Of a stretch of DNA of 64,000 nt, positions 9,473 to 16,663 are shown in pieces (position 1 is the first letter of the stretch; each line of letters begins with the position of its first letter). The DNA comes from Nocardioides halotolerans DSM 19273 (GTDB taxonomy: Bacteria; Actinomycetota; Actinomycetes; Propionibacteriales; Nocardioidaceae), in contig NZ_KE383922.1 of assembly GCF_000422805.1 (NCBI RefSeq), positions 99,984-163,983 on the forward strand. Direction: 5' to 3'. The notes below the pieces were generated by a model. The model made no database searches, had not been told where the DNA came from, and saw only the letters and a list, made by a program, of their open reading frames with translations. The position numbers were made by a program, and so were the translations under genes.

Positions 9473-9631
9473 TCACTCGTCGTACGACGCCCGGCCTGCG
9501 CGCCGCTCTTGGCGCCGCCGGTGGCTCGGGCACGCCGGGTTGGGGCAGGACATCCCGTGCGGCCTGCGTGTCCCGCACTCCGAGCAGCGCGGGGTGCCGG
9601 TCATGAGCCGGTCGCGTCGTGAGGTGTCCAT
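9473..9631 (-). CDS. Possible 52-aa zinc-ribbon-like protein
   Basis: ATG 9631 (in-frame alternative ATG 9604) to TGA 9473. The product has CSECGTRRPHGMSCPNPACP: four cysteines in a C-x2-C...C-x4-C arrangement typical of small zinc-binding knuckles, followed by a basic tail (HRRRQERRAGR). No strong ribosome site; support comes from cysteine spacing and composition. On the same strand as the miniprotein at 9311-9406. Confidence 0.45.
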   Translation of the reverse strand: MDTSRRDRLMTGTPRCSECGTRRPHGMSCPNPACPSHRRRQERRAGRASYDE

Positions 9632-9760
9632 GGTGGGTGTGGGCTGGTACCCGCACGCGGGCGCCGCACGCAGGACAGCCTCGTCCGCACGTCACCCGGT
9701 CTAGAGACCCTCGGTCACCTGGGGGCGCGATGTAACGGATCGGGCGCGTCGCGACGTGGA

Positions 9761-10186
9761 CTACGCCGCGCGGGTGGGCCACCACATCGTCCAGAGCACC
9801 AGGTTGGTGTCCTTGTGGAAGCCGACGTAGACCTGCAGGTCGGTGAGCGGCTGCTCGCACGAGCGGTACATCTTCACCCTCACGAGCGGGTTGACGCCGA
9901 CCCGGACCCGGTCGAGGGTCTGCGTGACGGTGACCCCTCGGCGGCGCACGTCCCACCTGTCCTCGATCGTCAGTCGCCCGACGGGCTTGGCGGAGGGCGG
10001 CGGCACCCTCGACAGCCAGTCCCGACCGGGCGGGATGACGATGCCGAGCTGGCGGGCGCCGAAGAACTCACGCTTGGAGACGCACGCACGCTGGTCCTCG
10101 GCGTGGGCCGGCGCTCCGGTGGCGAGGGGGACCGCCACGGCGGCCATGGTCGCGATGATGCTCAAGGAGGTGCGGATCAGGCTCAT
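9761..10186 (-). CDS. Secreted hypothetical protein
   Basis: 141 residues with a Sec signal peptide: MSLIRTSLSIIATMAAV then VPLATGAPAHA, probable cleavage after AHA near residue 29. The mature part is beta-rich with two cysteines (RACVSKREFFG and YRSCEQPLTD) that could form a disulfide, plus several Trp/Tyr residues near the C-terminus (VLWTMWWPTRAA). No family recognised. CTCCTTGAG on the plus strand reads as a CAAGGAG ribosome site before ATG 10186. An isolated gene. Confidence 0.7.
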   Translation of the reverse strand: MSLIRTSLSIIATMAAVAVPLATGAPAHAEDQRACVSKREFFGARQLGIVIPPGRDWLSRVPPPSAKPVGRLTIEDRWDVRRRGVTVTQTLDRVRVGVNPLVRVKMYRSCEQPLTDLQVYVGFHKDTNLVLWTMWWPTRAA

Positions 10187-10264
10187 GCCGAGAGCCTGCG
10201 GCGGGCCGCGCTATGCGCGAGTTGTCACTGCGTCAAGGTCTCGTCAAGAGGCGTGGGCAGCGCG

Positions 10265-11167
10265 TCAGCCCTCGCCGTAGCGGACGATGCGGTGCATCAG
10301 CCGCTCCACGACGAGCCGCCGGTCGTGGTCGGCGTACGCCGGCGCGGCGAGGTCGCCGGACAGCAGGTCTGCCGCTCGGTGGCTCCCGGCGGCCGCCGCG
10401 ACCTGGGCGCAGGTGCGGGCCGCGTCGCGGACGGCGCCGGCGTCGACGGTCCACATGGTCTCGAAGACGCGCTCCTCCTCGGGCGTCCCGCTCTGTCCCG
10501 GGGCCTCCGACGCGATCAGCGTGGCCGACAGGCCGGGCGCGTCGCAGACGACGACCCACTCGCGCGCCATGGGTGCGGTCGGTCCGAGGCCCACCAGCAC
10601 CGGCCGGTGAGCACCGTGCTGGTGCGTCATCCCCTCGTCGAGGTCGTCGAAGTCGGCGAAGACGTGCGCGCTCGCGGTCAGCCTGGCGAGGTCCGCCCAC
10701 CGGGAGCGTGACGCGGCGTACTGGGGTCCGGTCTGGAAGCCGCCGAACAGGTGGCCGCGCTGCGCGGTCGCCGCCATCTCGTCCTCGATCGCGTGCGAGA
10801 TGCTCGTGAGGGTGCGCTTCCGCAAGCGCTGCCGCGGCTGGGCGGGGTGCCTCGCGGCGATGTGGGCGAACACCGAGGCCTCGGCCCGCGACACGGGACC
10901 GGTGCGCGCGTGGGCGATCGCGACGTCGAGGCGCATGCCGGCGTCGCGGCGCCGGCAGACGTCCTGGACCGCGGTGACGTCGCCGCGCGAGTAGCGGCGG
11001 TGGCCGCTGGCGAGCCGCTGGGGGACCGGGAACCCGTGTCGGGACTCCCAGGCGCGCAGCGTCGCGACCGGCACCCCGGTGGCTCGGGACAGCTGGCCGA
11101 TCGAGAGCGTGGCTCGAGCTCCGAGCCGCTCCCCGGGCGGCTCTCCGGTCGGCTGCGAGTCGTCCAC
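10265..11167 (-). CDS. MerR-type regulator with C-terminal DICT sensory domain
   Basis: 300 residues from GTG 11167 (VDDSQPTGEPP); the open frame runs further upstream, but that part is low-complexity and would cover the intergenic hairpin. Residues about 22-90 are a MerR helix-turn-helix (LSIGQLSRATGVPVATLRAWESR, HRRYSRGD). The rest matches the DICT domain seen in actinobacterial MerR-DICT proteins: FGGFQTGPQYAASRSRWADLAR, VVVCDAPGLSATLIASEAPG, FETMWTVDAGAVRDAARTC. DICT is a predicted ligand or light sensor; in vivo signals are poorly known. Divergent from the 11337 gene, with a perfect 11-bp inverted repeat between them that is a candidate operator. Confidence 0.8.
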   Translation of the reverse strand: MDDSQPTGEPPGERLGARATLSIGQLSRATGVPVATLRAWESRHGFPVPQRLASGHRRYSRGDVTAVQDVCRRRDAGMRLDVAIAHARTGPVSRAEASVFAHIAARHPAQPRQRLRKRTLTSISHAIEDEMAATAQRGHLFGGFQTGPQYAASRSRWADLARLTASAHVFADFDDLDEGMTHQHGAHRPVLVGLGPTAPMAREWVVVCDAPGLSATLIASEAPGQSGTPEEERVFETMWTVDAGAVRDAARTCAQVAAAAGSHRAADLLSGDLAAPAYADHDRRLVVERLMHRIVRYGEG

Positions 11168-11209
11168 GCCCGCAGGGTAGCCACGATCCCGCGGCAGGAC
11201 CGAGCCTTC

Positions 11210-11249
11210 TGTCGAGGTTTTCGGCGACTGATGGGCAGAAACCTCGACA
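11210..11249. promoter_or_regulatory. Candidate operator: perfect 11-bp inverted repeat between divergent genes
   Basis: TGTCGAGGTTT (11210-11220) and AAACCTCGACA (11239-11249) are perfect complements separated by 18 nt. The gap is divergent (MerR-DICT to the left, TetR-like to the right), so this is not a terminator. MerR proteins bind palindromes with spacing of this order, making it a reasonable operator candidate. Confidence 0.55.
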
Positions 11250-11336
11250 CCACGCCGACCTTTCACCTGCAGGGGTGGTGCCACGGCGCTCGGTCTGGAG
11301 AAGCATCGGAGACACCCGACGACCGGAGGACCCTGC

Positions 11337-11963
11337 GTGCACCTTGACCACACCTCGCCGACCGGGGCGTACTGGCGACGCGACGACCGCGGCCGGGACG
11401 GCTGGGTCCTCCGGCGTCGCGATGCCGCGCTGCAACCCGTGCTCGCCACCCGGATCCTGGACGACCTCGAGAGCGACCCCGAGGTCCTCGCCGCCCCCGC
11501 CGACGGCTGGCAGGACTTCTGCACGCGGCTCGCCCACGGTCTGCGGCGCGCGGCGCGCGCGCGCCCCGAGGCGGTCCCCGGCCTGCTCTCCATGCCGCCC
11601 GCCGGCTCCCCACTCCTGCCGCCGCTCACGTCCGCGACGTGGGCCGAGCGGTTCCTGGCCGCGCTGACCGCCGAGGGCTTCACCGACGCGCACGCCGTCG
11701 CGGCGTACCAGGGGTTCACGACCTTCATGTCCGGTCACCTCCTGCTGGAGCTGACGAACGGCGCCTCCCTGTCCGGGCGCGCGACCGTCGCCGGCCCCGG
11801 GCTGACCTCGCCCGTGCTGCGCCGGCTCGCGGGCCTGTGGGACGACCCCACCTCGACCGGCGAGTTCGAGGCCGGGCTCGCCCAGCTGCTGGAGCGCTTC
11901 GAGATCATGCGCACCGCGGAGGTCACGCCCACCACCCGCCTGAGCGTGGCCGCCGCCACCTGA
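11337..11963 (+). CDS. TetR C-terminal-domain-like protein lacking a DNA-binding domain
   Basis: 208 residues from GTG 11337, preceded by GGAGGACCCTGC, a strong ribosome site, so the start is secure. Residues about 95-190 resemble the ligand-binding half of TetR regulators (ERFLAALTAEGFTDAHAVAAYQGFTTFMSGHLLLEL and a final FEAGLAQLLERFEIM helix). The N-terminal 90 residues contain no helix-turn-helix. Opposite the MerR-DICT gene, it may be a ligand-binding partner or a regulator that lost its DNA-binding part. Assignment is to fold level only. Confidence 0.6.
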   Translation: MHLDHTSPTGAYWRRDDRGRDGWVLRRRDAALQPVLATRILDDLESDPEVLAAPADGWQDFCTRLAHGLRRAARARPEAVPGLLSMPPAGSPLLPPLTSATWAERFLAALTAEGFTDAHAVAAYQGFTTFMSGHLLLELTNGASLSGRATVAGPGLTSPVLRRLAGLWDDPTSTGEFEAGLAQLLERFEIMRTAEVTPTTRLSVAAAT

Positions 11964-11964
11964 G

Positions 11965-13626
11965 TCAACCTCGGCCGGTCACGACCTGACGACCGGCCAC
12001 GTGGCTGCGGGCATGGGCGATGGCCTCGTCGAGCGAGTCGACGAGGTGATGCTCGTGGCGCAGTGCCTCGAGAGCGCCGACGTTCGTCAGGAGGGGGAGG
12101 TGCTCGGGGCGGACGCCCTTGATGATCACGGTGATCCCGCGACGTTCGAGCTCGGTCGCGATGAGGCCGAGGGTGTGCGCGCCAGTGGCGTCGAGCATCC
12201 CGAGCTGGGACATCCGGATCACCACGACCGAGACCTGGGGGTGGTCGGCGTCTGTGATCAGGCTCGATATCCGGTCGGAGGCGCCGAAGAACATCGCGCC
12301 GTCCAGGCGCAGCAGTGCGATCTGGTCGTCACCCGGGAGGCGCGGTCCGGGCAGCTCCTCGCGGACCACGCCGCTCCGGGCGGCGACCCGGCGGAGGGCG
12401 AAGAACGCCGCCACGACGACGCCCACCTCGACGGCCTCGATCAGGTTCAGGCAGACCGTGACCACCGCCGTGACCACGAACGTGACGGCATCGGACCGGG
12501 TGGACCGGAGGATGCTGCCGACCGTGCGCCTCGAGACCATCCGCGTCGAGGTCACCATCAGCACCGCCGCGAGGGCCGCGAGCGGGATGTGTGACACCGG
12601 CCCGGTGGCCACGTAGACCACGCCGAGCAGGAGCAGGGCGTGGGTGACGGCGGCCAGACGGGTCCGGGCGCCGGAGCGGACGTTCACCGCGGTCCGGGCG
12701 ATCGCGCCGGTCGACGGCATGCCGCCGAACAGCCCGGACGCCACCGAGGCCAGTCCCTGGCCGACGAGCTCGCGGTCGGGGTCGTAGGGACCCGTGGCGG
12801 ACATCGTGGCCGCCACCCGGGCGGAGAGCAGGGACTCGATGGCGGCCAGCGCGGCGATCGCCAGCGCCGCGCTGAGCAGCGTCTGGGCCGCACCCGGGTC
12901 GAGCGCGGGCAGGACCGGGCTCGGGAGGTGGTCGGGCAGCGCGCCGATGGTGTCGACGTCCAGGCCCAGGACGGTCACCAGCGCCGTGGCGACGACGATC
13001 GCGGCCAGCGACGCCGGGATCCCGGCGTGCAGCCGAGGCAGCGCCAGCATCAGCGCGGCCACCACTGCGACGACCACCAGGCTCCGTGCCGCAGCCGACG
13101 GCTCGGCGTCCGCGAGCACCCGCCACGCGGCGACCAAGGGCCGGTCGCCCGCCGGCGTCGGTACGTCGAGAGCGGAGGGCAGCTGCTGCAGGAAGATGAT
13201 CGTGGCGATGCCGAGGGTGAAGCCCTCGATGACCGGCCACGGGATGAAGGTCACCGCGCGGCCGAGTCCCGCGGCCCCCGCGACGCACACGATGACGCCG
13301 GCCAGGACCGTGACCAGCGCGACGCTCCCGGCGCCGTACTCGGCCACGACCGGCGCGAGCACGACGACCATCGCCCCGGTCGGACCTGACACCTGCACGT
13401 GCGATCCGCCGAGCACGGCCGCCACCAGCCCCGCGACCACGGCCGTCACGAGCCCCGCTGCCGCGCCGACGCCCGAGCTGACGCCGAACGCGAGCGCGAG
13501 GGGGAGTGCCACGACCCCGACCGTCACCCCGGCCAGGGCGTCGCGCCGCCAGGACTCGCGGAGCGGGGCGTAGTCGGCTCGCTGCGGCAGCAGCCGGAAC
13601 AGCCACCGCGTGGACGCGCCGATCAC
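11965..13626 (-). CDS. SulP/SLC26-family anion transporter with STAS domain
   Basis: 553 residues. About 12 membrane helices, beginning YAPLRESWRRDALAGVTVGVVALPLALAFGVSSGVGAAAGL, the conserved SulP entry, and including HVQVSGPTGAMVVVLAPVV, the signature containing the substrate-site loop. The last 130 residues are a cytoplasmic STAS domain (IALLRLDGAMFFGASDRI, VVVIRMSQLGMLDATGAHTL). SulP members carry sulfate, bicarbonate or other anions; specificity is not readable. It overlaps the upstream ArsR gene by 4 nt (ATGA), so the two are translationally coupled, as is common for sulfate/bicarbonate transporters under ArsR control. Confidence 0.92.
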   Translation of the reverse strand: MIGASTRWLFRLLPQRADYAPLRESWRRDALAGVTVGVVALPLALAFGVSSGVGAAAGLVTAVVAGLVAAVLGGSHVQVSGPTGAMVVVLAPVVAEYGAGSVALVTVLAGVIVCVAGAAGLGRAVTFIPWPVIEGFTLGIATIIFLQQLPSALDVPTPAGDRPLVAAWRVLADAEPSAAARSLVVVAVVAALMLALPRLHAGIPASLAAIVVATALVTVLGLDVDTIGALPDHLPSPVLPALDPGAAQTLLSAALAIAALAAIESLLSARVAATMSATGPYDPDRELVGQGLASVASGLFGGMPSTGAIARTAVNVRSGARTRLAAVTHALLLLGVVYVATGPVSHIPLAALAAVLMVTSTRMVSRRTVGSILRSTRSDAVTFVVTAVVTVCLNLIEAVEVGVVVAAFFALRRVAARSGVVREELPGPRLPGDDQIALLRLDGAMFFGASDRISSLITDADHPQVSVVVIRMSQLGMLDATGAHTLGLIATELERRGITVIIKGVRPEHLPLLTNVGALEALRHEHHLVDSLDEAIAHARSHVAGRQVVTGRG

Positions 13627-14003
13627 CCCTGCGAGCCGATCGGCGGGAGGGCCTCGAGCACGGCCAGCTGCTCGCGGCTGGCGCTCAGCGTGTCGGTGAG
13701 GAAGATCCGCGCGATCGCGAGGAGCTCGGCGACCTTGGGGTGCGCGAGCTCGTAGTGCACGGCGTTCCCGCTGCGCTCCGCGCGGACGACGTCGTGCCGC
13801 TTCAGCACCGCGAGGTGCTGCGACAGCAGGGTCGCCTCGATCCCGGTCTGCTCGAGGATCTCGCGGACCGCCGTGGGCTGCCCGCCCGAGGCCGCCAGGA
13901 TCTCCAGCACCCTGATCCGCGCCGGGTGCGCCAGCGCCTTGAACAGGTTGGCCTTGATCTCGTACAGCGGCTTCTCGGCGCCGTCGGGAAAGCTGCTTGG
14001 CAT
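13623..14003 (-). CDS. ArsR-family winged-helix regulator
   Basis: 126 residues. A typical ArsR core: FKALAHPARIRVLEILAASG then TAVREILEQTGIEATLLSQHLAVLKRHDVVRAERSGNAVHYEL. There is no ELCV-type cysteine pair, so it is not an arsenic or metal sensor of the classical alpha-3 site. First gene of a two-gene operon with the SulP transporter (4-nt overlap), which it probably regulates. Confidence 0.88.
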   Translation of the reverse strand: MPSSFPDGAEKPLYEIKANLFKALAHPARIRVLEILAASGGQPTAVREILEQTGIEATLLSQHLAVLKRHDVVRAERSGNAVHYELAHPKVAELLAIARIFLTDTLSASREQLAVLEALPPIGSQG

Positions 14004-14138
14004 GGCTCCTGCACTTGATGGATTGCGAATAGTCTCAACCCATTGTCGTGACGCGATCGTGCCTGGACCAAATCCGCGACGGCTACTGCGCTCGCAGACG
14101 CCACCGCCGGTGCCACCGCCAACGCCACCGCCGGCAAC

Positions 14139-14176
14139 GCGAGAAAAGCGGGCCTCGCACGGAGGCCCGCTCTCGC
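14139..14176 (-). terminator. Rho-independent-type terminator for the integrase transcript
   Basis: Read on the minus strand, AGCGGGCCTC pairs with GAGGCCCGCT around a 5-nt loop, with a flanking CTCGC/GCGAG pair, and is followed by TTTT. Plus-strand arms are 14147-14156 and 14162-14171. Placed after the minus-strand integrase and before the ArsR promoter. Confidence 0.65.
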
Positions 14177-14177
14177 G

Positions 14178-14265
14178 TTGCGCAGGTCAGCGGAGGTGCG
14201 GCCGAGAAGGCCGCTCGCTGTCAGATGTCGTAGTAGTGAGTGATTCAGCGTGCTGACCTGCGCAA
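14178..14265. repeat. 14-bp perfect inverted repeat with 60-nt loop
   Basis: TTGCGCAGGTCAGC (14178-14191) pairs exactly with GCTGACCTGCGCAA (14252-14265). The loop holds a further hairpin (GCGGCC gagaa GGCCGC). It lies between the integrase 3' end and the ArsR/SulP operon, where an attachment site would be expected. No tRNA or tmRNA end is recognisable, so an att role is only a possibility. Confidence 0.5.
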
Positions 14266-14318
14266 ACGCCTCTAGCAGGCGCCGCTGGGGTGCACTGGGT
14301 ACGCACAGCGGATCGGCA

Positions 14319-15190
14319 TCAGGTCTCAGCGCCGTCGGCGTCCTCGTCGGGGTCGCCCGCCATCATCGCGTCGATCGCGGTCTTCGTCCGCTCGGTCGAC
14401 GACGGCATCAGATGAGTGTAGGTCCGGAGTGTGAACCCTGGATCGGCGTGGCCGAGGTACTCGCTGAGGGCCAGGGTCGACTCGCCTGAGTCGAGAAGGG
14501 TGCTGGCGTAGAAGTGCCTCAGCGCGTGACAGCCGTTCTGCCGATTGACCTCCAACCCCGCCCGTTTGAGCGCGGGACGCCAGACCGAAGGGTTGAAGTA
14601 GTTCCGGTTGAGGGCACCGGTCTCGCGCGTGAAGAGCAGCAGGTCGACGGTGCGGGGCTTTCCGTCGGTGCGAGCCAAGGTCACCGAGCGGGGAGGGAAG
14701 CGCGTCACGTGCTGGTTGATCCGCTCCAGCACACCATCGGGAAGAGGAACCGTCCGGACCCTCCGTCCCTTCGGGAGCCCGAAGATCAGGCGGTTGCCGC
14801 CAAGGACCTTCACCTGACGATTGATCTCGATCTCGCCCGTGTTGAGGTCGATGTCGGCCAGCGAGAGCCCGAAGATCTCGCCCTGGCGCAACCCCAAGCC
14901 GACGCCGAGGTCGATGACCAGCTGGTAGCGCTCGGGCAGTTGCTCCCGAACAGTCATCGCCTGTTCACGGGTCCACGGTTTCAGCTTTCTGGGGTCCGAC
15001 TTCGGCCGCTTGACCGAAGGCGCCTTGCATGGGTTGCGGGGGATCAGACCGTCGTCGACTGCCGCGGTGAAGACGGAGGAGACGTTGGCGTAGATGACCT
15101 TCTGGTAGTTGCCCGAGAGGCCAGTGAGTGTTCGCAGCCACCCCTGGATCGTCGACGGTTGAAAGTCGGCCAGATTCCGAGAGCCGAGAG
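14319..15190 (-). pseudogene. Tyrosine recombinase (phage-type integrase), 5'-truncated
   Basis: About 290 integrase residues remain: the end of the core-binding domain (STIQGWLRTLTGLSGNYQKVIYANVSSVF) and a complete catalytic domain with Arg in GLGLRQGEIFGL, HALRH, GH in EYLGHAD and the nucleophile Tyr in LRTYTHLM. The arm-binding N-terminus is missing: near 15190 the homology stops and the sequence becomes an IS110 transposase fragment. The frame stays open upstream, but that part does not encode integrase. This is the left-edge mobility gene of the 14-41 kb island and is now probably inactive. Confidence 0.8.
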
Positions 15191-15375
15191 TCGGGATTCC
15201 TGGTCGAGGTCGGCCACGACCTGCGCCAGCGACGGCCCGGTCATCGGACAGCCCGTCCGGGGCTTGAGGAGCAACGTCCGCGTCGCATTGGTGACCGAGA
15301 ATGCGAACTCGGTCTTGCCAACATCGACCGCGACGACCGTCGATGAAGTGACCGGAAGAGCGTGAACAACCACGA
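15190..15375 (-). pseudogene. IS110-family transposase, N-terminal fragment
   Basis: In a different frame from the integrase, minus strand: VVVHALPVTSSTVVAVDVGK then EFAFSVTNATRTLLLKPRTG and PSLAQVVADL. This is the start of the RuvC-like DEDD domain of IS110 transposases (first Asp in AVDVGK). Only about 60 residues survive before joining truncated integrase sequence. The region 15376-15546 holds no gene and may include the insertion sequence's leader. Confidence 0.65.
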
Positions 15376-15546
15376 GACCCACCTCCAGGGGTGCCAGAAG
15401 GCCACGGCGCAGCACGCGCCAGACCTTCAGATGAATGGAACCTGTCGGTCCCTTCTAAGCACCTCCGGAGGTGTCCGTGAAGCACTACCCCGACCAATAT
15501 CAGCCCTACCGTCTCTGCGTAGGGCTAGCTCGCGGCCGATGTTGCC

Positions 15547-16143
15547 TTACGGCTTGTGAGCGATTGGCACTTGTTGCGGTCGGTTCCAGCCGTAGAAGGG
15601 GGCTCGGTCTCCGGCGTCCCATCGCTCACGCAATCCGGGTGCGTTGAGGTCCCAGTCCGGTCTGACCTCGCGCATCACATTGCGCAGGTCGTGCCACAGA
15701 TCGGAGGTCGTGGGTCGTCCCCAGAACCAGTAGCCGTTGTACGCAGAGTGCACGACCAGACCCGGCTTCAGTACCAGGGTGTGCGGAACCATCGGGTCGT
15801 GCGTTGAGTCGGTGTACTCCGGGATGTCGAGGTCACGTTGGACGATCCGGGTGGGGTCAGCAAGGAACGGCCACTGGGCGCCGACAGCATCGTGGAACGC
15901 GCGCGCTCCGCGCGGAGTGTCGGGTGTGATGGTGACGATCCGGGTGTAGGCGACCGCGACCTTCGGGAAGAAGCCGGCAAGTTCGAGATGGTGCTGGTGC
16001 TCTCTGGGGCAGTAGCCGCCCCGGGCCAACGTGAGGATCATCGGGTCCGGTCCCTGGAGTTCGCTGAGCCGCCGCAGCTCGTGCGTGTGGTCGGTCAACT
16101 CGTAGTCCGGGAAGGTGTCGCCGGGTGCTAATCCAGTTCCCAT
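15547..16143 (-). CDS. Redoxin / AhpC-TSA-like thioredoxin-fold protein
   Basis: 198 residues starting MGTGLAPGDTFPDYELTDHT, the peroxiredoxin-type entry. A single cysteine sits in LARGGYCPREHQHHLEL, the position of the peroxidatic Cys, but with GGYCPREH in place of PxxxTxxC, as in the redoxin branch of unknown substrate. DPTRIVQRDLDIPEYTDSTHDPMVPHTLVLKPGL follows. The long C-terminus ends with WNRPQQVPIAHKP. AAAGGGGCGATCGAAC provides the ribosome site. An ECF-type promoter motif lies at 16194-16220 on the same strand. Probably reduces peroxides or disulfides in the cytoplasm (inference). Confidence 0.78.
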   Translation of the reverse strand: MGTGLAPGDTFPDYELTDHTHELRRLSELQGPDPMILTLARGGYCPREHQHHLELAGFFPKVAVAYTRIVTITPDTPRGARAFHDAVGAQWPFLADPTRIVQRDLDIPEYTDSTHDPMVPHTLVLKPGLVVHSAYNGYWFWGRPTTSDLWHDLRNVMREVRPDWDLNAPGLRERWDAGDRAPFYGWNRPQQVPIAHKP

Positions 16144-16193
16144 GTTCGATCGCCCCTTTCACTGAATGGCCTGCAGTTGCGGCCCGTTGTCTC

Positions 16194-16220
16194 GACCGGC
16201 CAGTAGGGTCAGATGTGACG
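16194..16220 (-). promoter_or_regulatory. ECF41-type promoter motif (redoxin)
   Basis: Minus strand: CGTCACA, 16 nt, GGTC. One base from the island consensus TGTCACA-N16-GGTC. It lies about 50 nt upstream of the redoxin start. The rest of the gap, 16221-16473, shows no gene. Confidence 0.7.
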
Positions 16221-16473
16221 CCGACGTTGGCTCGTTCCACCAGGAGCCGGACGACTTACGCCGGTTCAGGGCGTGCTCGCGACGCCCAGCAACGGCCCTG
16301 CAGAGCTACGCGTCCGGACGAGCTCTGCGGGGCCGTCCTGGGTTTGGCCGCTACTCGTACCCGTTCATGGGCCCTGCGGCCGAGGTCTGTGAGGCGTTCC
16401 CCTGATTCGACCGTTCAGCTGGGTCGTGTGTGACGAATACCCGCTTCGGGGCCCACCGGCTACAGCTCGAGAT

Positions 16474-16656
16474 CTACAGGGTGAAGCGGTACGAGACGTT
16501 CGCTGGCCGTTCCGATGTGACGGCGTGTTGACTGGCGTGCGATCGACTTCGTGGCCTCGATGTGTCTCGGTTTGCCATCACCACGAGGATGACGATCGAG
16601 CCTGCGGTCCACAGGGCCATCCCGATCATCCAGAGCGACCCAATTGTCGCGCTCAT
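16474..16656 (-). CDS. 60-aa single-pass membrane protein, coupled to NDH-2
   Basis: ATG 16656 lies 7 nt after the NDH-2 stop codon. MSATIGSLWMIGMALWTAGS then IVILVVMANRD gives one membrane helix with a short outside and a basic cytoplasmic tail (DTSRPRSRSHASQHA). Position and hydrophobicity support a real gene, possibly an NDH-2 accessory or anchor. No family recognised. Confidence 0.55.
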   Translation of the reverse strand: MSATIGSLWMIGMALWTAGSIVILVVMANRDTSRPRSRSHASQHAVTSERPANVSYRFTL

Positions 16657-16663
16657 GGCCGCG

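Noticed and set aside
9252-9956. A 234-codon minus-strand frame after the trehalose synthase
   Set aside because: Pro/Arg-rich, overlaps the secreted protein gene in another frame; the smaller Cys-rich and membrane frames fit better.
12570-12596. A TGTCACA match inside the SulP gene
   Set aside because: No GTC at the required 16-nt spacing and inside coding sequence; treated as a chance match and a useful negative control.
14176-14320. tRNA or tmRNA gene as integration site
   Set aside because: No T-loop (GGTTCGA-type) or cloverleaf pairing on either strand.
14319-15497. A full-length 392-aa integrase
   Set aside because: The first roughly 100 residues are not integrase; an IS110 fragment occupies that DNA in another frame.
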